Below, piece after piece: positions 35,428 to 47,035 of a stretch of DNA of 64,000 bases; the stretch's first letter is position 1; the number at the start of each line of letters is the position of its first letter. This DNA is from Agapanthus africanus. Lineage: Eukaryota; Streptophyta; Magnoliopsida; Asparagales; Amaryllidaceae. The DNA lies in assembly GCA_030015575.1 (NCBI GenBank), contig JASDDO010000016.1, positions 176,574,815 to 176,638,814 of the forward strand. Reading direction: 5' to 3'. Position numbers and translations under genes: made by a program. The notes beneath the pieces were generated by a model, which did no database searches, was not told the DNA's origin, and saw nothing but the letters and a program-made list of their open reading frames with translations.

Positions 35428-36349
35428 TGTATCATTTCAGAAAATATAAAATATTATTTTTGGAATTTAATATTAAAATAATATATTTCCCGAAAACTGG
35501 ACGATTTGCGAAATTGGTGTTTTCGAAAAAGGGTATAAATATATACCAATAATTGTGAAATAATTAGGGATTAAAATGATTTATTCATTTCGAAATATAT
35601 TTATCGGATTTGGCATTTTTTAAACTGGCTTAATATAGGCTGATCTAGAGCGGGTTATCGGGTTAAGCGAGAAAGATATTGAAACGGGAGAAAACCCGAA
35701 TCATATTCTGGCAAGGCCCTTCTTATGCAGTTTAAAATAAAACCCGATTAGTGCACTTCTAATCGTGATTAAGCCAAATCCGTGTTTCTACAGTTTTCCA
35801 TGGTTAGTGCACCATAACATGTTGCATGTTGTTGCATTTGTGATATTTGGTTTTTCTATTGTGAGAAGAAAAGAGAAAAAGAAAAGAAAAATAAAAATGT
35901 GGCATGATGACTTGAGGAGAGAGAGAGGGGACACACTCATGAGGCATAGCATGCCATGAGAGAGAATGAGAGTGAGAAAGAGAGAGAGAGAGAGAGGGGG
36001 AGAGGGCTGCCCCATTCATTTTCCCCCCACCATTTTTCATCTCCTTCTTCATCTTCAAGCTCCATATTCTACCCTCATGACACATCTCAAAATATTCACC
36101 AAAACCCTAAACCCCTTTCAGAAAAAATGATCCACTCTTCATCCTCTATACAATGGACCAAGCAAAGTGGGATTTTGATAACGTTGGGAAGCTAGGGTTT
36201 TTCTTGAGTTGCCCAAGTGAGGTATAATTTCTTCCATTTAGTTTAGTTTTTAGTTTGTTATATTCTAGTTAGTTTAGAATTGGTTTAAGGTATGGGTTTG
36301 TGAAATTGGAAAATTCAAGAGAGGGATTGGGTGTTTTTGTGGAACCATG
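35428..36349 (+). repeat. 3' LTR of the Tekay-like element (first 0.92 kb)
   Basis: It starts tgtatcatttcag after the polypurine tract and follows the 5' LTR until ggaaccatgat. Then unrelated sequence begins. It has one block of about 90 bp not matched in the 5' LTR. Confidence 0.85.
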
Positions 36350-36707
36350 ATTCTGTTATTGCACACTAAAAACGGATATGTAACTAAAATAGACTTGCAA
36401 GAGAGGTGAGATATACCTATAGGGATGGTGCATAAGGGAATTCCAGCTTATGAATTGCATGGTGGAGGCTCCTAGGTGTAGTAGTGGCTCAAGCTTGAAG
36501 GTATGTACCAGTTTGATGAAGGAATCATGGCTTTTGAGTGAAGGTTTAACTTAGAGATGAGCTTGAAGGAGAATAATTATTTTTTCAGTTTGAGAATGAT
36601 AATTTAAGTATGTGTAATTTCATGAGGGAGATAGGTAGAGAAAGAATGAGGTGGAGGGTTGTAAGGTGGTGGTGTAAAGTTATAAGGAGGAGGTGGAGGG
36701 AGGAGAG
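36350..36707 (+). other. Unassigned 358-bp stretch
   Basis: It matches neither the Tekay-like LTR on its left nor the copia LTR on its right. It is purine-rich near its end (gtggaggg, aaggaggagg). I see no convincing gene, repeat or terminal inverted repeat. It may be host DNA or a relic I do not recognise. Confidence 0.5.
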
Positions 36708-38730
36708 TGTTGGCTATAGTGCCCTCAAGGCAATTATCGTAGTCGCGGGCTGGTGATTAAGATAATTGAGAGAGGACCTATACCGGTAGAACAGTCTTAC
36801 TCGAGATGATAGTATGCTATTTGGTTTGTCTTTATCATCATGCTATTACATGTTGATAGAGCCCATAGGATTTATCCTTGACTACCGGCATTATGATGGC
36901 GATCACATACGAGTGAGCTGGGGGTCTATAAGCACATCCTTAATATCCCTAGTCGTGGGAGTTTCAAGACTGGGCATCGATACTCCAGAGTAGACTAGTG
37001 TATACTGGTCGAGACCCCAACGAGGGGCGGTGGCCTGGTCTCACAAGCCATTGGTGTTGGTTTGTTCACCTAAGATAGTATACAGGTGCTCATTCGATTA
37101 TGGGTACATTGGACGGACTCGCCGGGAACATGCTAGTTGGTATTATACCTATTGTCAGATAGCAGTTCCCAGGTGACATGTGCACAGGTTAGTCTGTCGA
37201 CCTGAGATCGTCATTTTCCTCGTGTGAGTTCCCACTGTGCTTTGATTACTATCCTACCATGGCTCAAAGGAGTCGTGCAAACAGGTTTTAGTTGGGTACT
37301 GTCCCGAGCCACATGGAGGCAGTGAGAGGATCGTCGTGGATTCGTCTCTCCCTGTATTAGGGTTTGATGTCGCACAGTGCACGGGTGGCCATCACCAGAA
37401 ATCATCGGCCGGGGTATTCGAGAATTACCGATCCAGGATCGATAGTTTCTCAGGTGGTGATGGGTTACATACCGACACGAATTATCGCGTTGTTAGGAGT
37501 CTAACTTTATCCACCCCCTAGACTCGATATGCGATACTCTTAGACGAACAGACCAGACTGTACGGATATTGTCACTGTCAGGCTCAATAGGGGTACATGA
37601 TGAGTTTGCTCGTTGGCCTCCCTTTCGCTCAATACCTGGGTAGCCGTTACGTACAGCTAGTGCCGTTGACGTGCTTGTGGTTAACCCACTGCCAACGTAT
37701 TGACGAGTCTTTAGAGTCCCGCAAAGAGGGTTTTCAAGGTTCAGGCGATATGGTGTAGATGACGTATGTTGGTACATACAGGTGTTCGATTAAAAATGTG
37801 TACAGGTTGCACAGACTTTAATCGGACGGTTGATATTTCTAGCGGCTTAGGATTAAGCCGGATTATTAAATCAGGTTTTGATTTAATAATTTATATATGT
37901 ATTTATATTCTATTATTATTGTTCACTATTCATTTTCTCTCTTGGATATTCGTATTTTTGTATGAATACGCGTATATGTATTTCGATACGTATACCGGGT
38001 TGCATTCCGTATTTATACGGAATAGTTTCTAGAAGACATGACACCTCATTAATTGATTTTTCTTTTTGGAAATCATTTTGGAAAATGAGGTTGAGGGGGT
38101 GAGGTGGCATGAACAATGCAAGGCATGTAGAGAGGTATGGAATGACTTTGTTTATTGGTAAAATGTGTTGAGATATTTTAGTTGCAAGATTGGAAAATGG
38201 GGGGAGCCGCCATATTTCTCCACATGCTTGGCTCATTCTTTTCTTAACTTGGTTTTCTTCACTTGCTCTTCTCACTTGGAAAAAACACTTACCCATTTTC
38301 TTTAGTTGCTCATGCCATGGTTTCCTTACCTCCTCTTCATCTTCTTGAGTTGCCCTTGGAGCATTTTTGATGAGAGAAAAATTATAGTGACACATTCCTA
38401 CACCTCTACTCTCTATTGCTAGCAACCTTGGAGCGTCGGTTGCCTCGCTTGGCGAGGCTGAAGCTTGCGCCATTTCCCTCCGGTGGATCATCGTGGATGG
38501 AGGAAGACTGACAGCCAAACTCGATCTGCAACCATTAGGAGCTTGGGAAGATGGTTGAAGACCGAAGGACATGGATCAACTCGGTATAACCATTCTAACT
38601 TCTTTATATTGCTTGCTAGTATAGGGTTTAGGATAGATCCGGGCATCGGGTCATGGTAGCGTCAGTTTATAAAATTTTTGTTCCGCATTTGGCCACGGTT
38701 TGATAGCCGGGGCGCTGCCGTCACCCAACA
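36708..38730 (+). repeat. Copia LTR C1 (2023 bp)
   Basis: It starts tgttggctatagtgccc and ends cacccaaca next to a primer-site variant. It shares the ggcatcgatactccagag and tagactagtgtatac block with the other LTRs, but is a separate subfamily. A 218-codon antisense open frame crosses it and is not considered a gene. Confidence 0.85.
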
Positions 38731-39748
38731 TAGTATCAGAGCCAACCGTTAAACCCTTAGTTAGCTAGTTTAGACGATGTTAAAATATCGAATCCGAAAC
38801 AACCCCAAAACAATGCACTGCATATTCCAGTTTCTGTCGAAAATTTTAAAGTCTTAAAAAAAAAATTTCGGCAACTGCAGAAGACTACTTATATGACCAC
38901 TAGACTACACCCCAAATACGAGCCAGTTTCACCCGTATTGAACCGGCCACATTAAACAAATTTCCGAGATGGCCAGCCCTGCAGTCAAGTTTGGGTTTCG
39001 TATTTTGGGTGTGGTCTGGTCTCTGGAATTTTGGTTCAGTGGTATTGCTAGTTTAACCCAGTTTGGATATGGTTTTATCTAGTTGTTTGGGGGCTATTCG
39101 GGGTTATTTCGAAGTCAAAATTTCTAAAATTGTTTAATGTTTTACAGTACTTGCATTACAATCTGCGACCGTGAATGTCGTTCGAGCAGTACAACTTGTC
39201 TAATTGCTATATGTTCTTTTAGACGAGTTTGAGAACGTGACATTCACGTTGATGTTCTGTGTTGTGACTGGATCATCGTGGTGGATAGCTTGGGTGCAAT
39301 GTTAGTACTGTTTAGTTTCATTTGTACATTTGATATTGTGGGGCGAGCATCCAACATGTGGACTGCCGTCACTGCCAGTTTGTATATTATTTGTTTGGGG
39401 CACGACCGGGTTGAGGTCGATGGCACCCTTGTATATTATTTTCTTTTTAGTTCTAGGATTACCCCATGGTGGAGTGCACGAATAGCCGGGTTCTAGAGGG
39501 CAACGGGTCCGCATCTCATGGCGTTGAGACGGATGGGACCTTACTCTAGAATTGGCGGGCTATTCATCGCACTCGTAGGGGGTATAGGTTGACCCACGGA
39601 GGGGTGCTCAAGTTATCGGATTCGGTGAAGTGCTGGGTGACCCATTCACATTGTTGAAGGGGTTGCCTCGCTTCTGGTTTTGGCGGGTAACTTGCCGCGC
39701 TTGTAGGGGTCTAGGTTTTCATTGCACAGGCTATCGACACGACAGGGG
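38731..39748 (+). mobile_element. C1 leader fragment
   Basis: It opens with tagtatcagagc, a one-base variant of the primer site. It continues with leader sequence, including the ggttgaggtcgatggcacc and cgggttct blocks seen in the other copia leaders. It stops where C2 begins. No coding part of C1 was found. Confidence 0.8.
39171..39247 (+). other. Leader hairpin with CTATAtG-type loop, C1
   Basis: The outer arms are GTGAATGTC (39171-39179) and GACATTCAC (39239-39247). The inner arms are AACTTGTCTA (39193-39202) and TAGACGAGTT (39220-39229), with one G-U pair. The tip contains ctatatgtt, a variant of CTATACGT. Confidence 0.55.
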
Positions 39749-41740
39749 TGTTGGATATATATGCCCTAGAGGCCTTCATTGTATAGGATGCTAGGGATAT
39801 GTATGTACAGGACAATCTTGCTCGATATGATAGTACGCTATTTGGTTTGTCTTTATTTTAACATGTGATATATTTTACTTTGTATTTCATATATTGTATA
39901 CATGTTGATAAAGCCCGTAGGATATTTTCCTGACTACCAGCGTTGTGATGGCAGTCGTACTTGTGGGAGCTGGGTGGTCAATAGGCACATCCTTAAATGT
40001 CCCTGGTCGTAGGAGTATCGAGACTGGGCATCGATACTCCAGAGTAGACTAGTGTATACATATCTAGACCCTGATGATGGGCGATGGATTGGTCCCGGAT
40101 CCATTGGTGATGTGCACCTAAGATTGTATACAGATGCTCACTGGGTGTGAGTTCACCGGACATGACTCGCCGATGACTGACTAGATGGCATTATACCTAG
40201 CGTCAGATAGCAGTTCTCTGGCGACATGTGTGCAGATAGTCTGTCGACCTGAGGTCGTCATTTGTCTCATGTGAGTTCCCACTGTGCTTTGATTACTACC
40301 CTACCACGCCTCAAAGGAGTCGTGCAAACAAGTTTTAGTTGGGTACAGTCCCGAGCCACATGGAGGCAGTGAGCAACTGTTAGGGATTCGTATCTCCCGG
40401 TATGGGGAGTCGATATCACACTTTGATCGGTTGGTCATTACCATAAGTCCCTGGCCAGGGCTGATTGAGAATTACTGGTGATCGAACCAGTAGATTCTCA
40501 TATGGTCTTGAGCTACACTGACACGACTTGGGTCTGACATTTTCCACCCCCCTAGGCCTTACATGCGATACTCTTAGATGAACAGACCGGACTGCACGGA
40601 TATTGTCACGGACAGGCTCATTAGGGGTTTCGGATGAGTTCATTCATCGGCCTCCTTTTTCAATATGTACCTGGGTTGCCGTTATGTACAGCTAGTGCCA
40701 CTGACGGACTTATGGTTAACCCACTGCCAGCGTACTGTCGAGTATTTAGAGTCCCATACAGAGGGTTTTCCCTGGATCAGGCGAGACGATGTAGAGGCCG
40801 TATGGTCTTACGGAAGGGTTTAGATCACATACGTGTACTGGCTACACGAATGATGTTCGGACATATGATACTATTGAGTTTTGGTTTAAGCTGGATCCTA
40901 GTATTATACTATTGGATTATACTTATCTCTGTGTATCCGTATTTTTCAGAATTCGGATACAGGTATGTATATACGGTGAGGGCATTCTTGTAATTTCACA
41001 AGAATGAGCTTCTAGAAGGAGACACCTCATTGTTGATTTATCCTTTTTTGATAAAGGATTAATGAGGTGGAAATTAGGAGATATTTGATGAATGGGTTGC
41101 AAGCATGTCTTTGTATATTTTTTATTCATTTGGGTTTCCTATTCAAGCATGGTTGCATTTTTTGTGATTATTTTATTCAATGCTTGAATTATTGGAAATT
41201 GACTTAGTCATTCTCACACCCATTTCTCAAGATCATTCTCACATTATCATTCTCTCCCCTAGGTTTCCTCTCCTCCTCCCTCAGGCTCATTCCATCACAT
41301 GAGTTGTGAATCAATGAGCATTGAGACAAACTAATCCAATATATCTTCTCTACTTCTACTTAGTAGTCTTCCTTAGCAAGTTGGATCACTAAGTTACCTT
41401 TTTTGAGGTTGGAGCTTGACCATAGGCCCCCGGGTGGATCTTTCTTCGACACAAAGGAGACCGGCAACCGAGTTCATTTGAAGCTTTGGAGGAGCCAAAG
41501 AAAGGAGATCACAAAGAACCATTTGAAGACTCGAAGGACTCGACGCGAGGGTATAACACTTTAACCGAGTAGTTAACGCCCTCTTGTAGTTTAGATTTTG
41601 CTAGTTAAGGTTTAATCAAGATCCAAAAGTGGATAAAGTCTATGTTGCAAAGCCAAACATGATCTTTTGATGTGAGAAAAATCGTTTTTGATGTATTCCG
41701 CCTCCCCGCGAACATGTGGGGTTTGCTACATAGACTTACA
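39749..41740 (+). repeat. 5' LTR of C2 (1992 bp)
   Basis: It starts tgttggatatatatgcccta and ends agacttaca one base before tagtatcagagcc. It resembles the antisense LTRs at 48449, 51880 and 54169 read in reverse more than it resembles the A or B LTRs. Confidence 0.88.
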
Positions 41741-41741
41741 C

Positions 41742-41753
41742 TAGTATCAGAGC
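41742..41753 (+). other. Primer-binding site of C2
   Basis: The sequence tagtatcagagc is one base from the tRNA-Met-type site. C1 has the same variant. Confidence 0.8.
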
Positions 41754-42165
41754 CTAATTACACCCAAGCTAGCAGATTAAACGAAGTATAAAACTACGAA
41801 ACCGAAATAACTCCTAAACTACGAAAAATGAATCCAAGTTTCTGTCGATTTTTGCAGAGCCTCAAATTTTTTTTTAAGCAATTGCAGAGTGCTCCTTTAC
41901 TTGTGAAATGAACACAAAACAAAAACGAGGCAATTCCACCTTAAAATGGCCGGCCACAACCCAATTTTTCCGAGCTCACCGGTTCAAATGTGTGGGACTG
42001 CGTCGAATTTTGTTCTGTGTTCTTGTCTCTTGGGTTTAGTGTTTCAGGTGTTGTTTGATTTTGCCAATTTTGACTGCACTGTTAACTTTTTACTGGGGCA
42101 ATCTCGGAGTGCTTCGAAGTCGTAGTTCTAGTGTCGTTGAAGTTTCAGTTATTATCTGTATTGAT

Positions 42166-42224
42166 ATATGTGTTTCGAAATGTCCGCTAATCGCTATACG
42201 TCGATTAGTAGGGGTTGCACATAT
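42166..42224 (+). other. Leader hairpin with CTATACGT loop, C2
   Basis: CTAATCG (42187-42193) pairs perfectly with CGATTAG (42202-42208) around CTATACGT (42194-42201). The outer arms are ATATGTG (42166-42172) and CACATAT (42218-42224). The loop equals that of A2 and B, but the stems differ in sequence. Confidence 0.7.
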
Positions 42225-43103
42225 CTGTGTTGCTGTTTTGATTGTTTGTGTATATGAACTTTATTGGATCGTCGATGATGAATAGCCGGGGGATGTGAGA
42301 TGAGTGTTTTCTTTTCTTTCATTCAATGTAATTCATAAAAGTGATGTAATATTATTTTGCGGGGCACATCCGGATTGAGGTTGTAGCCACTGTTGTACTA
42401 TTTTCTTTTACTGTTTTTGCTCATAGGATAGACCCATGGAAGGGTGCACAAACTACCGGGTTCTTTGAAGTCCCGAGTGGCCTACTCACTTTGTTGAGGG
42501 AGGTTGCTTCACTTCGGGAATTTGGCGGGTAGTTTTCCGCAGCCGTAGGGGTCTAGGGTGGGGTTTGGCTATTCATCACGATCGTGGAATCCATCTTTCG
42601 TTATGGGCTTAAACGAGGCACGGAATTCTTAGTATATCCAATATGTTCATCTGTGATCTGGAATTCCTATTATTGTGTGAGACGAATGTATATATCTATA
42701 TATGATATTTAGTAGGCGTTGCTTATGTTTTGCACCCGTGCTAGTCCAGCCCCCGCTCTGTCGTTAGTTATGTAACCTAACGAGTGTGATGGGCCCCATG
42801 GCGAATGCGGATGGCATAAGCGTACGTTGTATTTTCGTTTCTTTCTGCAATGGTAGGATTAATTGACGGTACAACATTAATTCATTAATGCAAAGAAAAC
42901 AAACCTAAGCTAAATCGTTGGAACAATTTCAAAACCACTCGGTTTTCTTCAAAAAGCAAATTTTAAATGCGGAGCCTAAACCACACCTTTTTAAAAAGCT
43001 ATCATGGTTCCTTCGATTATATCAAGTTCATTACGTTAACGGTTTCTCCAAAAATCAGCCGTAGCCTTCCGTCGTTTCAAATAAACAACACATCGTATTC
43101 ATG

Positions 43104-43313
43104 CTATGTTTGTTGGCCTTCGTCATGGTGTAGTGAATGATAGCAATGTGTTGCTTATTTGTTGCATAGATAGATGCATTAGTTTAGGATAGTCGTACAA
43201 CCTTGTTGGCCTTTGTCAAGGGCGAGTACGGATGGGTCTAAATTAATCAGGACAACGACGGGTAGAACTTAACTTGCATCTTATGATTTGTTGGCCTTCG
43301 TCAAGGTCATAAG
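43104..43313 (+). other. Three-hairpin leader array, C2
   Basis: Stem 1 is CTATG (43104-43108) with TGTAG (43129-43133), using G-U pairs. Stem 2 is CGTAC (43194-43198) with GTACG (43226-43230), with extra unpaired bases. Stem 3 is CTTATGA (43280-43286) with TCATAAG (43307-43313). Loops 1 and 3 are exactly 20 nt (tttgttggccttcgtcaagg or one change). Confidence 0.75.
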
Positions 43314-43802
43314 AGCTTGGGGTAAAAAATCACATCGGGAGTTTCAAACATAGAGGAAACTTGTAGATTTAGCATACCTTCTGAAGTGTAGTGACTAGAG
43401 TGGCTTCCATCTAGGTCATCATACAGTGATAGTTGGATCCCGATCCCACCGATGAGTAGGATTACTCTCGGGAAAATTTCTCACTTAACAATCAATGCTA
43501 TAAACCAAGTAGGTATCTAAAACGGTGTTAGTGGGGCTACGCCTCCAGGGAAAAGAGGTTATATAATTAAGGAACTTCATGAAAGCGTTGGAAAACCTCC
43601 CTTGAAGTACCGACACTAGCCTGGATGAAATGTTAAGCAAGTATTGTGATGTGCGATTAATCCTGGCTAATTCTTCTTTTAGGGGTTTGAAGAAGAATTT
43701 GAGGAAACTGTGGGAATCATCCTGTTTAGATAAACTAATAACTAATCTAAACTAGCAAGGGCATATGCTGAGTGTTTCTTTTCTCTCTCTCTAGCAGCTA
43801 CC

Positions 43803-45569
43803 ATGACGGGACTAAAACTATTACTTGAAAAAAATACACTAACTGGGCCAAACTATAAAGATTGGGTAAGGAACGTCAACATTGCACTGACTTATGACAA
43901 AGTTTCATATGTCACCACCGCTACTGCTCCCCTTGTCCCAGGACCAGATTCCTCAGTTGCGGACAAAGAGGTCCGCAAAACTTGGGATCGGGACTGCGAG
44001 AAAGCTAAGTGCATCGTGCTGGCGTCCATGAATAATGAACTCCAGAAACATCACGAAGGTATGGATATTAAATCCATTTTTCTCCATTGCAAGGATTTGT
44101 ATGGAGAGCACTCTCGTATCGCTAGGCACGAGACCTTAAGAAAACTATTCCAGATGAGATTAGCTCCAGGATCACCTGTAGGAGAGCACATCCAAAAGAT
44201 GATCAGCCAAATTGAGAAACTCGCAAACCTGGGATGCGTGCTAGAGAATGAGTTATACATTGACTTGATTTTATAGTCCCTTCCCCACAACTTCTCTCAG
44301 TTCGTGCTGAACTTCAACATGCACGATATGGATGCTGAACTTCCAAAGATCCTCAACATTTTGAGGGTAGCAGAGAGCTCCTTGAAAGAGGAGAAGACAC
44401 CCGTTCTGTATGTTGGCCAATCATCCTCTTCTAAATCCAAAGCAAAAGCTAAGGGGAAGAAGAAGATGAACGCCACCAAACCGAAAGGTGGGGTTAAGAA
44501 GGAGCGGGGAACGAACAAGGCGGGGAGAGTAAAAGCGGACAAGAGTGAGTGCTATTATTGTCACAAGAAGGGGCACTGGAAAAAGAATTGCATGGATTTT
44601 AAAGCCAAGGACGCGAAGCAAGCTTCTGCTAATGCTTCAGGTGTGTTTGTAATGGAAAACTGTTTTTCAGTAAACTCTACATCATCGGTACTTGATACCA
44701 GTTCGGGCTCTCACATCTGTAATTCTTTGCAGGATCTGAGAAACCGTAGAGCACTGAAGGCGGGAGATATGACCCTCCGGGTTGGCAACGGAACAAGCGT
44801 AGATGCTGTTGCAGTGGGCGATTATCACCTGGGGTTGACTAGTGGGCACATTTTGGTGTTGTACAACTGTTTTTGTATTCTCACTATGCTATGTAATATT
44901 ATATCAGTATCTTTATTATCTAATGAAGGATATAATTTTGCACTTGAAAGAAATGTCATGAGCATTCTCCTAAATCAAGAAATGATTGGGTTTGGCACAC
45001 TGGAAAACGGCATATACATACTTAATCAACCTCAAGTTTTCAATATCCTAAACAAACTTAAAAGAAAGGCTCCAGATTCAAACCAAGCCTTCCTATGGCA
45101 TTGTAGACTTGGTCATATAAATGAAACAAGGTTGACTAAGTTGTATAATGATGGATATTTAGATCCGTTTGAATATACATCATATGCAACTTGTCAATCA
45201 TGGGAAGATGACCAAATCTCCGTTCAGAGGACACGCAGAGAGAGCCACAGAGTTCTTGGGACTTGTACACAGCGATGTATGTGGTCCGATGTTTACACAT
45301 GCACGAAGCGGTCACTCCTACTTCATCACTTTTTCTGATGATTTCTCAAGGTATGGACATGTGTTCTTAATGAAGCATAAATCCGAGGCCTTTGAGAAAT
45401 TTAAGGAGTATAAAAATGAAGTGGAGAAACAGACTCGTAAAAGCATCAAGATACTTCGATCTGATCGAGGTGGAAAATACTTAAGTACCAATTTCCTTGA
45501 ATGCTTAAAAGAGAATGGAACTCTCTCTCAGCTTACTCCTCCATATACACCTCAGCATAATGGTGTCTG
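43803..45569 (+). pseudogene. Copia gag-protease-integrase remnant of C2
   Basis: It starts MTGLKLLLEKNTLTGPNYKD, as in B. The gag is followed by the knuckle CYYCHKKGHWKKNC near 44550-44590, a protease region with DTSSGSHIC near 44693, the LWHCRLGH finger near 45095 and an integrase core with HSDVCGPM and LRSDRGGKY. It ends at TPPYTPQHNGV. About two breaks. The parts present are in normal order. Confidence 0.85.
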
Positions 45570-46800
45570 ACCCAATCAGAACTTGATTAAGGTGAATGTT
45601 TACAACATTGCTTAAAAATGCAAATTCATAACCTTCTTTAGAAATTAAAGATACAGAAATGATATTACAAGTTGCATTGGGTACAAAAAAGCAATTATGT
45701 AAAACCAAAACATGTCCATCTGACATTCCCAGGTGATAGTCCCCCACGGCCTCAGCATCCATGCTAGCTCCGTTTGCAACTTTGAGGGTCATATCACCTG
45801 CCTTCAAAAACCTACGCTTTCTCAATGCCTGCAAAGAATTACAGATATGAGATCCTGACCCGGTATCCAATACCCAGGAAGTAGAGTTTATTGATAGACA
45901 GTTTTCAATAACATACACACCTGAAGCTGAATCCGCAACTTGCTTCAGATCCTGTGTTCTGGCCTTCCAAGCCCTGCAATCTTTCTTCCAGTGTCCACTC
46001 TTGTGACAGTAAAAGCACTCTTCCTTATCCACAAGCTTTCCCGCAACCTTTGTTGCTTTTTCCTATCCCTTCGTATCCACTTTACTAACACCGCCCCTTG
46101 GTTTGGCGGGGGTTTTCTTCATCTTTCCCTTGGCTTTCGCCTTGGACCTAGAAGAGGAAGATCCTCCTACAAACAAAGTGGATGTTTCCCTACCTTTCTG
46201 TAGGGTGTCCTCTGCACTCCTCAGCATATTGAGGAGTTCTGAAAGTTCAACTTCCTTTTCTTGCAAGTTGAAGTTCAGGATAAACTGGGCGTAAGTGGAA
46301 AGAAGGGACTGGATAATCAAGTCCGTATAGAGCTCATTCTCCAACGTGGTCCCAAGGTCCGCGAGATCCTTTATGTAGCTAATCATCTTAAGCACGTGTT
46401 CCGCTACCGATGATCCAACGGCCAATCTCTCCGAAAACAGCTTCTTCGACACTTCGTATCTGGCGATACGGGATTGCTCTCCATACAGTTCTTTTGTATG
46501 GAGAAATATGGATTCGAGGTCCATATTCTCGTGCCTCCTCTGATGTTCATTGTCCATGGACGCAAGCATGAGGCACTTGGCCTTCGCGCAGTCAATTTCC
46601 CAGGTCTTACGGATTTCCCTATCCACGACGCTGGTTTTGGGACCTGGGACAGGGGGAGCTTTGGTGGTAAAGAGATACCCCAACTTGTCATAAGTGATTG
46701 CCATTTTGACATTCCTGAGCCAATCTTTGTAGTTTGGCCATGTCAATATGTTTTTATCTAGAAGTAACTTAAGTCCAGTCATGATAATTGGTCGCTGCAA
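45570..46800 (-). pseudogene. Copia gag and protease remnant of M1
   Basis: On the minus strand it begins MQRPIIMTGLKLLLDKNILT near 46800. The gag continues to a lysine-rich stretch. Then come the knuckle CFYCHKSGHWKKDC near 45980-46020 and the protease motif DTGSGSHIC near 45850. It stops shortly after LNQVLIGS near 45575. About one break. It is closest to C2 and Y gag. Confidence 0.85.
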
Positions 46801-47035
46801 TTAGGAAAAAGAGAAGAAACACTTCAGCATGATGCTCTTGCAAGTTTAGAGTGGTTTTTAATTTGTCTAAACAGGATGGCTCCCACTGTCTCTCGAATCC
46901 CTCCTCAAACCATAAAGGAAGAATTAGTTGGGATCAATCTCACCGTTCAATTCTTTCTGAACCGTTCAGCCAGGCCAGTGTCGGTACTTCGAGGGAGGTT
47001 TTCCAACGCTTTCGTGAAGTTCCTTAATTAAGTAA

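Larger units (their letters stand above)
28025..36349 (+). mobile_element. Tekay/Del-like Ty3 element without recognisable genes
   Basis: The element has a 4071-bp 5' LTR, a tRNA-Met-type primer site, a 3.3-kb internal region, a polypurine tract and the first 0.92 kb of a 3' LTR. The very long LTR, the gggtcgtgaca end and ttggtatcagagc fit the Tekay/Del chromovirus group; this is inferred, because no pol is present to confirm it. The internal region shows no recognisable gag, protease, RT or integrase, so it resembles a large non-autonomous derivative. CAATT precedes the LTR (28020-28024); its partner is not in the window. The 3' LTR is incomplete. Confidence 0.75.
39749..45569 (+). mobile_element. 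Copia element C2, 5' part
   Basis: It comprises an LTR, a primer-site variant, a 2-kb leader and gag-protease-integrase. It lies inside the C1 leader. It stops within integrase, where it meets antisense element M1 tail to tail. No RT, RNase H or 3' LTR is attached. It is broken, with about two breaks in the coding part besides the missing 3' half. Confidence 0.88.

Noticed and set aside
35956-36195. Serine-rich open frame, also present at 28473-28655
   Set aside because: Both copies are the same LTR segment with an AG/TC-rich tract, which gives low-complexity open frames by itself.
37916-38572. 218-codon open frame on the minus strand across the C1 LTR
   Set aside because: No recognisable domain; it lies antisense over an LTR, and I saw no matching frame in the related C2 LTR. 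Long for chance, but unsupported as a gene.
40634-40993. 119-codon open frame in the C2 LTR
   Set aside because: LTR sequence; related LTRs do not show an equivalent protein.
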